Notes under the pieces: generated by a model
Databases searched by the model: none
What the model saw: the letters and a program-made list of their open reading frames with translations, nothing else
Told to the model about the DNA's origin: nothing
Position numbers and translations under genes: made by a program
DNA from: an uncultured Clostridia bacterium
GTDB taxonomy: Bacteria > Bacillota > Clostridia > Oscillospirales > Acutalibacteraceae
Length of the DNA: 64,000 nucleotides
Assembly: GCA_944385105.1 (NCBI GenBank)
Contig: CALWVR010000006.1
Location: 31,708 to 95,707 of the forward strand
Direction: 5' to 3'
Shown: in pieces, positions 37,426 to 48,204 of the stretch
Numbering within the stretch: the first letter of the stretch is position 1
How the letters are laid out: every line of letters begins with the position of its first letter

Positions 37426-38162
37426 AGGTTCACCTCGATTTATATTTTTTACATATGATACAAATTGTCATTAATAATTTATTTAAAAAGATGATTAAAG
37501 TAGTTGTATTACATTGCTTTACATATTAAATTTAGTAGCTTAACAGGTAATGACAATTTGTTCCTTTACATTATTTACATTATACACTATTTTTTTTAAA
37601 ATTGCACTTAATTTTAGTAAATTTATAATTTGAGTATAAAAATAAATTTAGTGAATTTGCGTAAATTTGGGAGAATGTATAAACTGGTAATAAAGAATGT
37701 ATAATTTATACTTATTTATTAGTAATTATGGCGTTTATTTGTAGCCTAATTTTTTAGAAAGGTAAATTGAAAGTTACCTTATATAGTAATTTTTAATTTA
37801 AATAATAATATTTATTTTAATAGAAACAGTACAAAAAGTAGAATTTATTAGAAAATGTCGCTATTAAAACAATTTAATGATAATATATAATTAGAATATA
37901 ATTAGGTAGGTGCTATTGTATATTAATTGTATTTGTTACTGAATTAAGGATTCATAAAAATATTAATTTTGTAATAAATAAAGTAATTACTGTATGCTGC
38001 AGTTGTGTTAAATGATTTTGTTTAATTAGATAATGAGAAAAGACTAAAAATAAAATTATTACGCTGCTATGATGATAGATAATTGTATAACTTAAGTGTA
38101 TTATTAAGATATGAAATTTATCTAATTTGGCTTTATGCTGATAATAAATAGGAGATTAATTT
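37426..38162. other. Gene-free stretch upstream of the symporter
   Basis: About 740 AT-rich bases between divergent genes. No open frame, hairpin terminator, riboswitch-like structure or ordered repeat stands out. A GGAGA ribosome site at the end serves the symporter. Confidence 0.4.
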
Positions 38163-39509
38163 ATGAATAAAAATATATCAAAAAGCCAAGAAAAGACTCA
38201 AAATACTAGAGATGTATTTAATAGTAAGATTGGTTTTACGTTAGCATGTATTGGGTCGGCAGTTGGATTAGGAAATATTTGGCTTTTCCCTTATAGAGTA
38301 GGAAAAAGTGGTGGAAGTGCCTTTTTGATACTATATGTTGTATTTTTATTATTACTTGGCTTTTCAGGAGTTATAGGGGAGATGGCCTTTGGAAGAGCTA
38401 TGAGAACGGGTCCACTGGGAGCCTTTAAGAAGGCTTTAGAGATGAGAGGCATGAAAAATGGAGAGTTTCTAGGAATGATTCCATTAATTGGATGCCTTTT
38501 AATTGCAATAGGGTATTCTGTAGTAGTTGGATGGGTTATAAAGTATTTAATTGGAAGCATAACGGGCTCTGTATTAAATGAAAATCCATGTTTATACTTT
38601 CAAAAGATAACTGGAGATTTTTCTAGTATACCTTGGCATCTTATAGCTTTAGCTAGTACATTTGCTATTATGGTATTGGGAATTTCAAATGGTATAGAAA
38701 AACTTAATAAAATAGTAATGCCCCTATTTTTCTTACTTTTTGCTTTTTTAGCTGTATTAATGTTTTTTACGCCAAATTCTTATAAGGGCTATGAATACTT
38801 ATTTTATCCTGAGTGGTCATCGTTGCTTAATTTTAAAACTTGGATTGATGCATTAGGTCAAGCTTTTTTTTCTTTATCGCTAGCTGGTTCGGGAACAATA
38901 ATTTATGGAAGTTATTTGAGCGATAAGGAAGATGTAGTTTCTTGTGCTAAGAGTGTAACTATATTTAGTTTTGTCTCTGCAATACTGTCAGCTGCAGTGG
39001 TAATTCCAGCCGTATTTTCTTTTAGTCTTGAAAATGAACTTCAATCGGGTCCACCACTTATGTTTATTACGATGCCAACGATATTTAAAAGCTTGCCTAT
39101 GGGGAATTATATATCTATTATATTTTTCGCATCTGTTTGGTTTGCAGCAGTGACTTCGTTAGTAAATTTGTTTGAGGCTCCTATTGAAATGCTACAAACG
39201 AAGTTTAATTTTTCAAGGGGACTTTCTGTTTGTATAATTGCTTTTATTTCAACTGTGGTAGGTGTATTTATAGAGAATGCTGAAATAGTGGGGATATGGA
39301 TGGATACTTTGTCTGACTACATAGTGCCTTTGGGCGCTTTATTAGCAGGAATTATGTTCTTTTGGGTTTGCGGTAAGGAGTTTGCTAGAGAAAAGGTTCA
39401 ACTTGGGCGAAAAAAGAAATTGGGCAAATGGTTTGAAATAATGACAAGATATGTGTTCATTATTTTAGTTTTTATAGTATATATAGTTAATATTATTATT
39501 AAAGTTTAG
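38163..39509 (+). CDS. Neurotransmitter:sodium symporter family transporter
   Basis: The 448-residue polytopic protein has the length and signature of bacterial NSS transporters. The unwound TM1 motif GSAVGLGNIWLFPYRVGKSGG (residues about 32-52) carries the sodium- and substrate-binding residues. SLAGSGTIIYGSYL and the TM8 region (FASVWFAAVTSLVNLFEAP) follow. It imports amino acids or related compounds with sodium; the substrate is not evident. GGAGAT precedes the ATG. A single gene with its own terminator. Confidence 0.92.
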   Translation: MNKNISKSQEKTQNTRDVFNSKIGFTLACIGSAVGLGNIWLFPYRVGKSGGSAFLILYVVFLLLLGFSGVIGEMAFGRAMRTGPLGAFKKALEMRGMKNGEFLGMIPLIGCLLIAIGYSVVVGWVIKYLIGSITGSVLNENPCLYFQKITGDFSSIPWHLIALASTFAIMVLGISNGIEKLNKIVMPLFFLLFAFLAVLMFFTPNSYKGYEYLFYPEWSSLLNFKTWIDALGQAFFSLSLAGSGTIIYGSYLSDKEDVVSCAKSVTIFSFVSAILSAAVVIPAVFSFSLENELQSGPPLMFITMPTIFKSLPMGNYISIIFFASVWFAAVTSLVNLFEAPIEMLQTKFNFSRGLSVCIIAFISTVVGVFIENAEIVGIWMDTLSDYIVPLGALLAGIMFFWVCGKEFAREKVQLGRKKKLGKWFEIMTRYVFIILVFIVYIVNIIIKV

Positions 39510-39552
39510 TAGTAGGTTGTGCTTAGTAAATATTTAATTTACATTAATATAA

Positions 39553-39578
39553 GACCACATGATATGTGGTTCTTTTTT
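39553..39578 (+). terminator. Terminator of the symporter gene
   Basis: GACCACAT and ATGTGGTT pair around GAT and are followed by CTTTTTTTG. The remaining gap to 40263 (about 690 bases) is AT-rich, with no gene or RNA I can support. Confidence 0.75.
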
Positions 39579-40263
39579 TGTGTCTTAAATTTTAATTTTA
39601 AAGCATTTAAAAATTTTACTAGGAATAAACCATACTTGACTAAAAAAAATATATATGTATAATAAATTTATAGAAATTGTTAAAAGAAACATTAATAAAC
39701 TATGTATTTTTAATTGCAAATATATTATAAATTTTGAGTATTTAAATAACGTTACACGAAGGATCAATTTTTTAAGTGGAAATGATTGATAGGCAAGTAA
39801 AAAATTATAATAAAGTAATTGATTGAATAAAAAAAGGCATAACTATTTTCACTTTATTTCTTGTATTTTATTTATGAGTGTGAGAAAGTTCTTTATAAAA
39901 TTTTAAGTCATTTGAGAATTTGTAATTAACAATCAGTAATAGATAATCAAATTGGATACGTCTAATTGTAACCTATAATGTTTGAAAATTCTTAGTTGCA
40001 GATACGTGGATTTGTTAGAATCAAATTCTTTATGTAGTTTTATGAGAAATAAAGAATACAACATTGAAGACTTAGTTATAATTATTCTTAAATTTACATG
40101 TATTAAGAATTATTAGAGGCTGTTTTGGTAGAATTTATGTGATGGGCTAATTTTAATGCTTGTTTTTGAGTCATTTATGTATAAGAAAAATGAAACCCAT
40201 AATTTTTGTTATGAGGTTGTATTTTGATATTGATATTTTTGATGGTAAAAGGAGCTAACTTGT

Positions 40264-41217
40264 ATGATTGATAAGAATATATGTCCGAAAATTTCTGTTA
40301 TAGTTCCAGTTTATAATGTAGGTAATTATCTTAGTGAGTGTCTTGACAGTATTTTTAACCAGTCATTTAATGATATAGAAGTTATATGTATAAATGATGG
40401 TTCTGAAGATAAAAGCTATGATATTTTAAACGACTATAAGAAGATGTATAATAATTTAATTATTTTTAATCAAGAGAATCAAGGAGTATCGTCAGCTAGA
40501 AATGTTGGTATAAGTGCGGCGAAAGGTAAGTATATTCTATTTGTAGATTCAGATGACTATTTAAGAGAAGATGCTTGTAAAGTTGCTTATTTAGAGGCTG
40601 AGAAAGATCAGGTTGATATATTATCTTTTGGCATTTATAAAATTACTTATCCTTATCATCGTTGGCGTTATAAACCTTTTTCTATGAAGGAGCACATATA
40701 TACACAAGATCCATTTTTAGCTCTTTTTACAGGCTATGATACTGTATTAGTTTGGAATAAGCTTTATAAAAGAGACTTACTATTAAAAAATAATATTTTT
40801 TTTGAAAAGGACATTACTTTTTTAGAAGATGAATGTTTTAATTTTACAGTTTTTCCCAAGGCTAAAAAGATAAAATATATACCAAATGCACTTTACCAAT
40901 ACAGGCAAAAAAGGTCAGGTTCTGCTGTATATTCGTATTCACAAGATAAAAAAATATCATCACAAAAGATTCTTATTGAACGAATATGTAAAATTTGGAG
41001 GGAAAATAAGTATTTAGATGAACATGCAAGTCAACTGTTAAATTTCTTTTTAGATTTTAATTATGCTGCTATGTATAGTGCTTTAAAAGATGAATCTAAA
41101 GTAAAAGATGTAATCAGTGAAATTTTATTTTCTATTGGAGAGGATATATTTAATGTTGATAATATAAAGAAGGTATCTACGGTTTGTCAGAATAGGGCAA
41201 AAGAATTATTAAAATAA
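40264..41217 (+). CDS. Family 2 glycosyltransferase
   Basis: The 317-residue GT-A glycosyltransferase starts KISVIVPVYNVGNYLSECLD, has INDGSEDKSYDIL and the metal-binding LFVDSDDYL. FLEDECFNFTVFPKA and YRQKRSGSAVYS are typical acceptor-side features. It transfers a sugar to a surface polysaccharide, teichoic acid or glycan. It has no membrane helix. AAAGGAG precedes the ATG. It stands alone rather than in a polysaccharide operon. Confidence 0.9.
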   Translation: MIDKNICPKISVIVPVYNVGNYLSECLDSIFNQSFNDIEVICINDGSEDKSYDILNDYKKMYNNLIIFNQENQGVSSARNVGISAAKGKYILFVDSDDYLREDACKVAYLEAEKDQVDILSFGIYKITYPYHRWRYKPFSMKEHIYTQDPFLALFTGYDTVLVWNKLYKRDLLLKNNIFFEKDITFLEDECFNFTVFPKAKKIKYIPNALYQYRQKRSGSAVYSYSQDKKISSQKILIERICKIWRENKYLDEHASQLLNFFLDFNYAAMYSALKDESKVKDVISEILFSIGEDIFNVDNIKKVSTVCQNRAKELLK

Positions 41218-41219
41218 AA

Positions 41220-41252
41220 AACAATGTACTTTGTAGGTACATTGTTTTTATT
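41220..41252. terminator. Bidirectional terminator between the glycosyltransferase and GLUG genes
   Basis: ACAATGTAC and GTACATTGT form a 9-bp stem around TTTGTAG, flanked by T-rich sequence, between two convergent genes that end at 41217 and 41253. Confidence 0.75.
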
Positions 41253-42407
41253 TTAAATATTAATATATTTAATAGTTGAACTGCAAATACAGTTTTCGAC
41301 TTTACTATTAGGATATCCCGGATTATTAAGATCAGTTATTTCATTAGCACTGGTGATAGCTTGAATGTTTAAAATACAACTGCAATTTTTTATTACTTCT
41401 TCCGCTGAACCGTAGCTTATACCGCTGATTCCTCCGACAATATCTCCAGTTATATTGGAGGATACACTAGAATTCAAAATTTTTGAGTAGTTTTTTCCCG
41501 CAATTCCTCCTACAATATTAGAACTTATATCACCTAAATATGTACATGTATCTATTAGACCCTCGTTTATAGATACAATTCCACCTGCTATTTTGTTATA
41601 ATTCATTTTTAAGTCATCTTTTGAGAAGTTTGCAATATCCAAACACGCAGATGTATTTGTGATTTTTCCTGTATTAAATATAGACACACCGGCTGAATAT
41701 AGAGTGTTATCTGTTTCTGCTTTCAAATGATTGTCTAACTTTATATTTACAAGGCAAGAATTAATATTTCCTAGGTTATAATGCGATATGCCAGTGCAAT
41801 ATCCAGACGCACTAATATTCTCCTTTACAGTGCATTTTTCTACAGTACCATAGTTTTTATTACAAATTGCAAAAGCATTTTTTCCACTGCTAATGGACGC
41901 TTTGACTTTACAATTTGAAATTGTGCCATAATTTTCGTTAGCTATAGTACTTACACTATTATCCTTATTGTTAATTGTTCCTTTAATGTTGAGGTTTTTA
42001 ATGGTACCCATACTTCCAATAGTCCCAAATATTGAACCTGTTTCTGATTCACCAAATTCCCTAATATTACATATAAAAGATTTGTTGTTTCCATCAAATG
42101 TTCCATTGAAAGGTTTTGATTCATCTTTGATTCCATCCATAAAAGACCAAACTATAGCTCCATGTCCTTTTGATAGGTAAATATCATTCTCAAGCTTAAA
42201 GTACTTACCACAATAATCAGTTCCATCTTTCAAATCTTCAATGATACATTCAAGATCTAGCAAAGATTTCACAAGCAATGGATTTTCAGCTGAATCTCCT
42301 GGTTCAGAATATGCTGTGCAGGTGTTACTCGATGCGAAGAGAAATAATAAAAAAGAAAATGCAACGCAAAATGCGTTTTTTAATACAATTGCTTTTTGTT
42401 TAGCCAT
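41253..42407 (-). CDS. Exported GLUG-motif repeat protein
   Basis: I chose the ATG at 42407 (MAKQKAIVLKN), which follows AAAGGTAGG; the upstream in-frame ATGs lack a site. The 384-residue protein has a signal peptide (CVAFSFLLFLFASSNTCTAYS). A series of 25-35-residue right-handed beta-helix-like repeats follows, with the GLUG pattern (G-G-I-A/S-G-x-N/S-Y-G, then I-x-N/K-C-x-V). It ends without a visible anchor, so it is probably secreted or loosely wall-bound. GLUG repeats occur in adhesins and proteases; here no enzymatic domain is present. Confidence 0.82.
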   Translation of the reverse strand: MAKQKAIVLKNAFCVAFSFLLFLFASSNTCTAYSEPGDSAENPLLVKSLLDLECIIEDLKDGTDYCGKYFKLENDIYLSKGHGAIVWSFMDGIKDESKPFNGTFDGNNKSFICNIREFGESETGSIFGTIGSMGTIKNLNIKGTINNKDNSVSTIANENYGTISNCKVKASISSGKNAFAICNKNYGTVEKCTVKENISASGYCTGISHYNLGNINSCLVNIKLDNHLKAETDNTLYSAGVSIFNTGKITNTSACLDIANFSKDDLKMNYNKIAGGIVSINEGLIDTCTYLGDISSNIVGGIAGKNYSKILNSSVSSNITGDIVGGISGISYGSAEEVIKNCSCILNIQAITSANEITDLNNPGYPNSKVENCICSSTIKYINI

Positions 42408-42556
42408 CGCTAATAGCCTACCTTTCGTAAATATATAGATTAACATCATTTTAACATAAAAAAGTAGGAATTAAAATAGTGAAAAGTTTTATTTTAACAT
42501 TTTAATATAATTTTCTAATAGTAAAGCGATTATTACTTAAAATTACATGTTTTTAA

Positions 42557-42892
42557 CTAAATTATAGTCATAATTTTATTAAAATTATACTCTCTTGTTT
42601 TGTTCATTATTAAAAACCAATCTATTATTGTCCATATACCTAAACCGCCGCATGTAAATAGCTTTAGAATTCCCATTGCCGTGTCACCTAGTAGGAACCT
42701 ATCAACTCCCAAACTACCAAAAAATAAAGAAATCACAAGTAATAAAATAGGGTCCTTAAGAGACAGAGAAGAAATAAGTGAAAACCTATCTTGATCTATA
42801 GAACTAAGTTTCTCTTTAAGGTAGACCACCTTATCTTCTGGAAAATACTTCTGGTTAGTAATTATATAAGTATCTATTAATTGCTTATCCAT
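42557..42892 (-). CDS. TM2-domain membrane protein
   Basis: I chose the ATG at 42892 since AAAGGG lies 8 bases before it. The 111-residue protein has a hydrophilic N-terminus and a TM2 domain: ISLFFGSLGVDRFLLGDTAM, GILKLFTCGGLGIWTIIDW, i.e. two helices with the conserved G-x-D-R-F-x-L-G loop. Its function in bacteria is not known. It precedes, in the same direction, the GLUG gene and follows a DUF2752 gene, a pairing often seen. Confidence 0.87.
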   Translation of the reverse strand: MDKQLIDTYIITNQKYFPEDKVVYLKEKLSSIDQDRFSLISSLSLKDPILLLVISLFFGSLGVDRFLLGDTAMGILKLFTCGGLGIWTIIDWFLIMNKTREYNFNKIMTII

Positions 42893-42969
42893 AAATGACA
42901 CCCTTTCTTAACTTAATTTTATACTATTATACTATATTATATACAATTTGTCAACAAAATAAAACTATA

Positions 42970-43329
42970 TTATAATATAGTACCAAAAAAAAGCCTGAAA
43001 AAATAAATTATAAATAATAAAATAACAGATATTGTAAAAAATACATTACAGAACTTCTTATTTAATTTCATACATCCAAACTTCATGTGAATAGCAAGAA
43101 AAATTGTAATTAAAGCCGGAATTAAAAATGGATGAAATTCAAATGACTGCTTTAAATTTAAGTTAAGTAAACTTAAAAATGCTCTAGACATACCACAAGT
43201 TGGGCAGGGGATACCTGTTACAGTCCTAAACAAACAAGGGATTCCTATATTTGACATTAAAAAAATAAGCAGTGATAATGCTAGAAGAATAAAGATGTGT
43301 TTTATTATTATCCTTAATGGTTCTTGCAT
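42970..43329 (-). CDS. DUF2752 membrane protein
   Basis: I chose the ATG at 43329 (MQEPLRIIIKHIF) because GGTGGTG lies 7 bases upstream; the 43389 start has no site. The 119-residue protein has three predicted helices and the family signature TGIPCPTCGMSRAFLSLLNL, with a Cys pair in the loop (CPTC). Function unknown; possibly a membrane redox or metal protein, judging by the CxxC. It lies between the DnaJ gene and the TM2 gene. Confidence 0.85.
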   Translation of the reverse strand: MQEPLRIIIKHIFILLALSLLIFLMSNIGIPCLFRTVTGIPCPTCGMSRAFLSLLNLNLKQSFEFHPFLIPALITIFLAIHMKFGCMKLNKKFCNVFFTISVILLFIIYFFRLFFGTIL

Positions 43330-43419
43330 TTTATCACCACCATTGTTATAATCTAAAGCAATTATAACATTTTTATATAATATAGTCAATATTAATCATA
43401 AATAAAAAATATTATATTA

Positions 43420-44583
43420 TTAATTACTAAATATACTTTTTAATTTTTCAAAAAATCCCTTTCTTTTTTTGTAATTGTCTTCAGTCGCTGTTGCCTCAAA
43501 CTCTTTTAATATGTCTTTTTGTTTATTTGAAAGATTATTCGGAACTTCTATAGTGACTTTAACAAATTGATCTCCACGTCTTCCTATTGATCCTAGATGT
43601 TCAATCCCTTTACCTTTTAACTTAAATACATCCCCCGGTTGAGTACCTTCGTGTATTTGATAACTAACACGTCCATCTATCGTTGGAACGGTAACTTCAG
43701 CACCCAGTGCCGCTTGTGTAAATGTTAAAGGCAATTCACACCATATGTCAAATCCACGTCTTTCAAATACAGGATGAGGGCGAACGTTTATATAAACATG
43801 GAGATCACCTGAAGGTCCTCCATTTATTCCGGCATTCCCATGTCCGCTAATGTTTAATATTTGAGCATCATCAATTCCAGCAGGAACGTTGACTTCTACT
43901 TTATGTAAATTTTGAATACGTCCAGTACCAGAACATTTATGACAAGGCTTTTCAATAACTTTCCCTGATCCATGACATTTACCACAGGTACGAGCAGTCT
44001 GAACTACACCAAATGGAGTCCTTTGAGTTACTTTAGTTTGCCCGGTTCCTTTACATATAGGGCAGGTTTTAGCTGTAGTACCAGAAGCAGCCCCAGAACC
44101 ATTACAATCTTTACATTTTTCTACTACTTTATATGATACTTCTTTTTTACAACCTTTAGCAGCTTCTTCGAATGATATATTTATAGTAGCTTGAGTATCA
44201 GAACCACGTCTAGGAGCATTAGCATTTACTCTTCCTCGTGATGAAAATCCACCTCCAAAGCCACCACCGAAGAAACTACTGAAAATATCTCCTAAGTCTA
44301 TATCTTGATCAAACGGACTGCCTCCTTGGCCATATCCACCTCCATAAGATGGATCAACACCAGCGTGACCAAATTGGTCATATCTGGCTTTACTGTCTTT
44401 ATCTGAAAGAACTTCGTACGCTTCATTTACTTCTTTAAATTTTGATTCAGCTTCTTTATCTCCAGGATTAAGATCCGGATGATATTTCTTTGCTAATTTT
44501 CTATAAGCTTTTTTTATCTCCTCATCGGAAGCCCCTTTTTGGACTCCTAATACTTCATAGTAATCTCTTTTTGTTGCAGACAA
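43420..44583 (-). CDS. dnaJ: Chaperone protein DnaJ
   Basis: The 387-residue type I Hsp40 has a J domain with the HPD triad ([10 protein letters not shown]), a Gly/Phe-rich segment (about 75-120), then a zinc-binding domain with four CxxCxGxG repeats ([32 protein letters not shown]) and the C-terminal substrate domain. It stimulates DnaK ATPase and binds unfolded protein. It is last in the hrcA-grpE-dnaK-dnaJ operon; a hairpin at 44635 separates it from dnaK and may lower its expression. Confidence 0.97.
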   Translation of the reverse strand: MSATKRDYYEVLGVQKGASDEEIKKAYRKLAKKYHPDLNPGDKEAESKFKEVNEAYEVLSDKDSKARYDQFGHAGVDPSYGGGYGQGGSPFDQDIDLGDIFSSFFGGGFGGGFSSRGRVNANAPRRGSDTQATINISFEEAAKGCKKEVSYKVVEKCKDCNGSGAASGTTAKTCPICKGTGQTKVTQRTPFGVVQTARTCGKCHGSGKVIEKPCHKCSGTGRIQNLHKVEVNVPAGIDDAQILNISGHGNAGINGGPSGDLHVYINVRPHPVFERRGFDIWCELPLTFTQAALGAEVTVPTIDGRVSYQIHEGTQPGDVFKLKGKGIEHLGSIGRRGDQFVKVTIEVPNNLSNKQKDILKEFEATATEDNYKKRKGFFEKLKSIFSN

Positions 44584-44634
44584 GTTATTAATCCCTCCGA
44601 GTAATTTAAAATATTATTTTAACCTGTTGTTGTA

Positions 44635-44672
44635 AAATCCCTCAACTGAGAATGCAGTTAAGGGATTTATAT
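44635..44672 (-). terminator. Hairpin between dnaK and dnaJ (attenuator or terminator)
   Basis: AAATCCCTCAACTG and CAGTTAAGGGATTT form a 13-14-bp stem with one bulge around AGAATG. On the minus strand it ends in TTTTAC. It lies in the 97-base gap of an operon whose other gaps are short, so it probably sets the dnaK:dnaJ ratio. Confidence 0.7.
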
Positions 44673-44680
44673 ATTAAAAG

Positions 44681-46525
44681 TTATTTGTTTGTGTCAACAT
44701 CTTTATAATCAGCTTCATATACGTTACCATCGGCTTGTGTATTTGAAGAATCATTATTATTTACGTTTTCTGCATTGACTCCTTGATTTGGAGTAGCATT
44801 TTGATATAATTTAGCAGAAACTTCATACATAGCTTTTTGTAATTCTTCTTTTTGTGATTTTATGTTTTCAATGTTATTTGATGATATAGATTCTTTTAAT
44901 GCGGCTACCTTAGAATTTAAATTGTCTTTATCTCCATTATCAAGTTTTTCACCGTTTTCATTGATTAACTTTTCAACTGCATAGCACAGATTTTCAGCTT
45001 CATTTTTCTCTTCAACTTCTTCACGACGCTTTTTATCTTCTTGTGCAAATTTTTCTGCATTTTTAACTGCTTGTTCTATTTCTTCTTTAGACATGTTAGT
45101 ATTTGATGTGATAGTTATTTTTTGCTCTTTTCCAGTTCCAAGGTCTTTTGCATGTACATTTACTATACCGTTTGCATCGATATCAAATGTAACTTCAATT
45201 TGTGGAGTACCTCTCATTGCCGGAGCAATTCCGTCTAAGGTGAAAAGTCCTAATTGTTTATTGTCTTTTGCAAACTCACGTTCACCTTGCAGAACATTAA
45301 TTTGTACTTGCGTTTGACCGTCCATAGCTGTTGAAAAAATTTGACTTTTCTTTGTAGGAATAGTTGTATTTCTATCTATTATTTTAGTCATAATTCCACC
45401 TAATGTTTCAACACCAAGAGAGAGAGGAGTAACATCTAGAAGTAAGAGCCCCTGGACTTCACCTCCTAAAACTCCAGCTTGAAGAGCGGCACCTATAGCT
45501 ACGCATTCATCAGGATTAATTCCTTTAAATGGATCTTTACCTATAAGAGATTTAACAGCTTCCTGTACTGCTGGAATTCTTGAAGAACCTCCTACCATCA
45601 AAACTTTATCTATTTCATTTATAGATAAACCGGAATCTTTTAACGCTTGACGGACAGGTCCTATAGTGCTTTCCACTAAGTCCTTTGTAAGTTCATTGAA
45701 TTTAGCTCTTGTTAAAGTAATGTCAAGATGTTTTGGTCCGGAAGCATCAGCTGTAATAAATGGGAGATTAATAGAAGATGTGGTTACTCCAGATAATTCA
45801 ATTTTGGCTTTTTCTGCAGCCTCTTTTAATCTTTGCATAGCCATTTTGTCATTCCTTAGATCTATGCCGTTTTCAGCCTTAAAAGTATTTATAAGAAAAT
45901 CAATAATTCTTTGATCGAAGTCATCTCCACCAAGTCGGTTGTTGCCGGCAGTAGCTAAAACTTCTTGTACTCCATCTCCCATCTCAATTATAGATACATC
46001 AAACGTTCCTCCACCAAGATCATAAACCATTACTTTTTGGTCATTTTCTTTGTCTATTCCATAAGAAAGAGCTGCAGCTGTTGGTTCATTTATTATTCTT
46101 TTTACTTCAAGGCCAGCGATTTTTCCAGCATCCTTTGTTGCTTGACGTTGCGCATCTGTAAAGTATGCTGGAACTGTTATAACAGCTTGGGTCACAGTGT
46201 CACCTAAATAAGCTTCAGCATCAGCCTTTAATTTTTGAAGAATCATAGCAGAAATTTCTTGTGGAGAAAATGTCTTATCGTCTATTTTAACCTTATAATT
46301 TGTTCCCATTTCTCTTTTTATTGAAGAAACTGTGCGGTCAGGATTTGTAATAGCTTGGCGCTTTGCAACTTGACCTACCATCCTTTCAAATGTTTTAGAG
46401 AAGGCAACCACCGAAGGAGTTGTCCTTGTTCCTTCTGCATTTGCTATAACTACAGGTTCTCCACCCTCTATTACTGCAACACATGAATTTGTTGTACCTA
46501 AATCAATACCAATTGTTTTTGACAT
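44681..46525 (-). CDS. dnaK: Chaperone protein DnaK (Hsp70)
   Basis: I chose the ATG at 46525 ([15 protein letters not shown]), which follows GGAGGT; the ATG 15 bases earlier overlaps that site. The 614-residue Hsp70 has the ATP-binding phosphate 1 motif, [13 protein letters not shown], a [13 protein letters not shown] motif and the substrate domain. It refolds proteins with GrpE and DnaJ. Its context is the HrcA-regulated class I heat-shock operon. Confidence 0.98.
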   Translation of the reverse strand: MSKTIGIDLGTTNSCVAVIEGGEPVVIANAEGTRTTPSVVAFSKTFERMVGQVAKRQAITNPDRTVSSIKREMGTNYKVKIDDKTFSPQEISAMILQKLKADAEAYLGDTVTQAVITVPAYFTDAQRQATKDAGKIAGLEVKRIINEPTAAALSYGIDKENDQKVMVYDLGGGTFDVSIIEMGDGVQEVLATAGNNRLGGDDFDQRIIDFLINTFKAENGIDLRNDKMAMQRLKEAAEKAKIELSGVTTSSINLPFITADASGPKHLDITLTRAKFNELTKDLVESTIGPVRQALKDSGLSINEIDKVLMVGGSSRIPAVQEAVKSLIGKDPFKGINPDECVAIGAALQAGVLGGEVQGLLLLDVTPLSLGVETLGGIMTKIIDRNTTIPTKKSQIFSTAMDGQTQVQINVLQGEREFAKDNKQLGLFTLDGIAPAMRGTPQIEVTFDIDANGIVNVHAKDLGTGKEQKITITSNTNMSKEEIEQAVKNAEKFAQEDKKRREEVEEKNEAENLCYAVEKLINENGEKLDNGDKDNLNSKVAALKESISSNNIENIKSQKEELQKAMYEVSAKLYQNATPNQGVNAENVNNNDSSNTQADGNVYEADYKDVDTNK

Positions 46526-46581
46526 AAAATTTACCTCCAAAAATTTTTATTATAAATATATATTAACCTTATTATTTTAAC

Positions 46582-47088
46582 TTAATTTGCAACAGCTACC
46601 ATAGCATGACGGATTATTTTATTATTTAATTTATATCCCTTTTGAAATACTTGAGTAATTACACTCTCATCTAGTTCCTCATCTTGTATATGAGAAATAG
46701 CATTATGTATTTCAGGATCAAATTTATCCCCAACATTACCGAATGACTCAATGTGCAAGGATAAAAGAGATGAAGTAATTTGATCGTTTAACATGGACAA
46801 TCCTTTTTTATATTCTGCATCTGCACCAGAACTTGACTCGATCGCTTTTTCAATGCAGTCTGCAATAGGTAATATAGCTACTATAGCATTTGCTGTAGCA
46901 TCATCGTATATGGATAGTTTGTTTCTTTCACTGCGTTTTCTATAATTGTCATACTCAGCGGCCAATCTTAAAAATTGGTCCTTTTGCTTTTCAATATCAG
47001 ATTTTAAGTTTTCTATTTTTTCCTCTAGTTCTTTAATATTGTTTTCATTAAGTTCATTTAAAGGTTTTTCTGTTTTGCTTTCTACCAA
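46582..47088 (-). CDS. grpE: Nucleotide exchange factor GrpE
   Basis: The 168-residue GrpE has an N-terminal coiled coil (LEEKIENLKSDIEKQKDQ), the core LRLAAEYDNYRKRSERNK and the C-terminal FQKGYKLNNKIIRHAMVAVAN beta domain. It releases ADP from DnaK. The start is TTG, since no ATG or GTG fits and AGGAG lies upstream. It is second in the heat-shock operon, between hrcA and dnaK. Confidence 0.95.
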   Translation of the reverse strand: MVESKTEKPLNELNENNIKELEEKIENLKSDIEKQKDQFLRLAAEYDNYRKRSERNKLSIYDDATANAIVAILPIADCIEKAIESSSGADAEYKKGLSMLNDQITSSLLSLHIESFGNVGDKFDPEIHNAISHIQDEELDESVITQVFQKGYKLNNKIIRHAMVAVAN

Positions 47089-47108
47089 CCTTATTCTCCT
47101 TTCATATT

Positions 47109-48143
47109 TTAATCAAGCCTTAAAAGATCGTATAAAAGATTTCCTACTGATGACGCTACATATTCAACATTCGCTATTAAATAACTATAATTCATTCTAG
47201 TAGGACCTATTATGCCGATAATTCCTCTTTTTTGATCTTTTGCATTGTATTTTGTTAAAATTACACTTGACTTATTAAAGGCGGAGTGCTTATTCTCTTT
47301 ACCAATAATAACACGAGTCTTTTGAAAACTAGTGTCAAAAAATAAATCTTTTAAAACTTGTTCATTTTTTAAAGATTCTATCAGTTGTATTACAAGTTCA
47401 GGCTTAAACTCCGGAATTAGTAAAAGATTTGCTTGCCCATCTAAATGTACATCTTTATAATTGGCTTCTTTTACTAATTGAATGACAGCTTCTAATATAT
47501 CAGATAGTAAAAATGTTAGTTCACCCAGGGAAGCTGCAAAAGTTTGAATGAAGGCAGGGGTTAAATCTGACAGAAATACATTTACTAATTTTTTATTTAA
47601 CACATTTACTATTAGTGAAAGTGTATCATCGTCAATTATAAAGTTAAGACGCAAAATACGACTTTTTATCACTCCCGAAGAAGTCACTAGTATAATCATT
47701 ACCTTGCATGTACCTAGTTTTACAATTTCTATTTGTTTAATTACATTTTTGTCTGTTGACATAGCTACAGATACAACAGTAGAATTAGTAATTTGAGATA
47801 ACAAATTTGAAGCAGCATGAATTAGGTTATCAGGATTATCCTTATACATAGAAAGTGTATCATCTATTAACTTTTGATTTTCTTTAGAGAGCATTTTTTT
47901 GTTCATTAACTTATTTATATAAAGTCTGTACCCAAAATGAGATGGAATCCTGCCTGCAGAAGTATGAGGCTGTTCAAGAAAATGGAGTTCTGTAAGTTCA
48001 GCCATTTCATTTCTTATCGTAGCGGATGAAATAGATGAATTTAATATATCGCATAAAGTCTTAGAGCTTACAGGTTCTCCTGTTTGGATGTAACTGTTAA
48101 CTATTAAGTATAAAAGCTTAAGCTTTCTATTAGATAGTTCCAC
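47109..48143 (-). CDS. hrcA: Heat-inducible transcription repressor HrcA
   Basis: The 344-residue HrcA has an N-terminal winged HTH (residues about 1-75: PVSSKTLCD, SSATIRNEMAELTELHFLEQPHTSAGRIPSHFGYRLYI) and the C-terminal GAF-like domain with RGIIGIIGPTRMNY. It binds CIRCE and represses its own operon until heat shock. The first gene of the operon, with a perfect CIRCE 24 bases upstream. Confidence 0.96.
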   Translation of the reverse strand: MELSNRKLKLLYLIVNSYIQTGEPVSSKTLCDILNSSISSATIRNEMAELTELHFLEQPHTSAGRIPSHFGYRLYINKLMNKKMLSKENQKLIDDTLSMYKDNPDNLIHAASNLLSQITNSTVVSVAMSTDKNVIKQIEIVKLGTCKVMIILVTSSGVIKSRILRLNFIIDDDTLSLIVNVLNKKLVNVFLSDLTPAFIQTFAASLGELTFLLSDILEAVIQLVKEANYKDVHLDGQANLLLIPEFKPELVIQLIESLKNEQVLKDLFFDTSFQKTRVIIGKENKHSAFNKSSVILTKYNAKDQKRGIIGIIGPTRMNYSYLIANVEYVASSVGNLLYDLLRLD

Positions 48144-48167
48144 TTAGCCACCTCCTACTTAAGAATA

Positions 48168-48194
48168 TTAGCACTCACACTGTAAGAGTGCTAA
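48168..48194. promoter_or_regulatory. CIRCE operator
   Basis: TTAGCACTC-N9-GAGTGCTAA, an exact match to the CIRCE consensus, lies directly before hrcA. The HrcA repressor binds it. Confidence 0.96.
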
Positions 48195-48204
48195 TCTATA
48201 TATA

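Noticed and set aside
37426-40263. Riboswitch or T-box ahead of the symporter or glycosyltransferase
   Set aside because: The long AT-rich leaders show no conserved T-box motif, no aptamer-like core and no terminator hairpin directly before the start codons.
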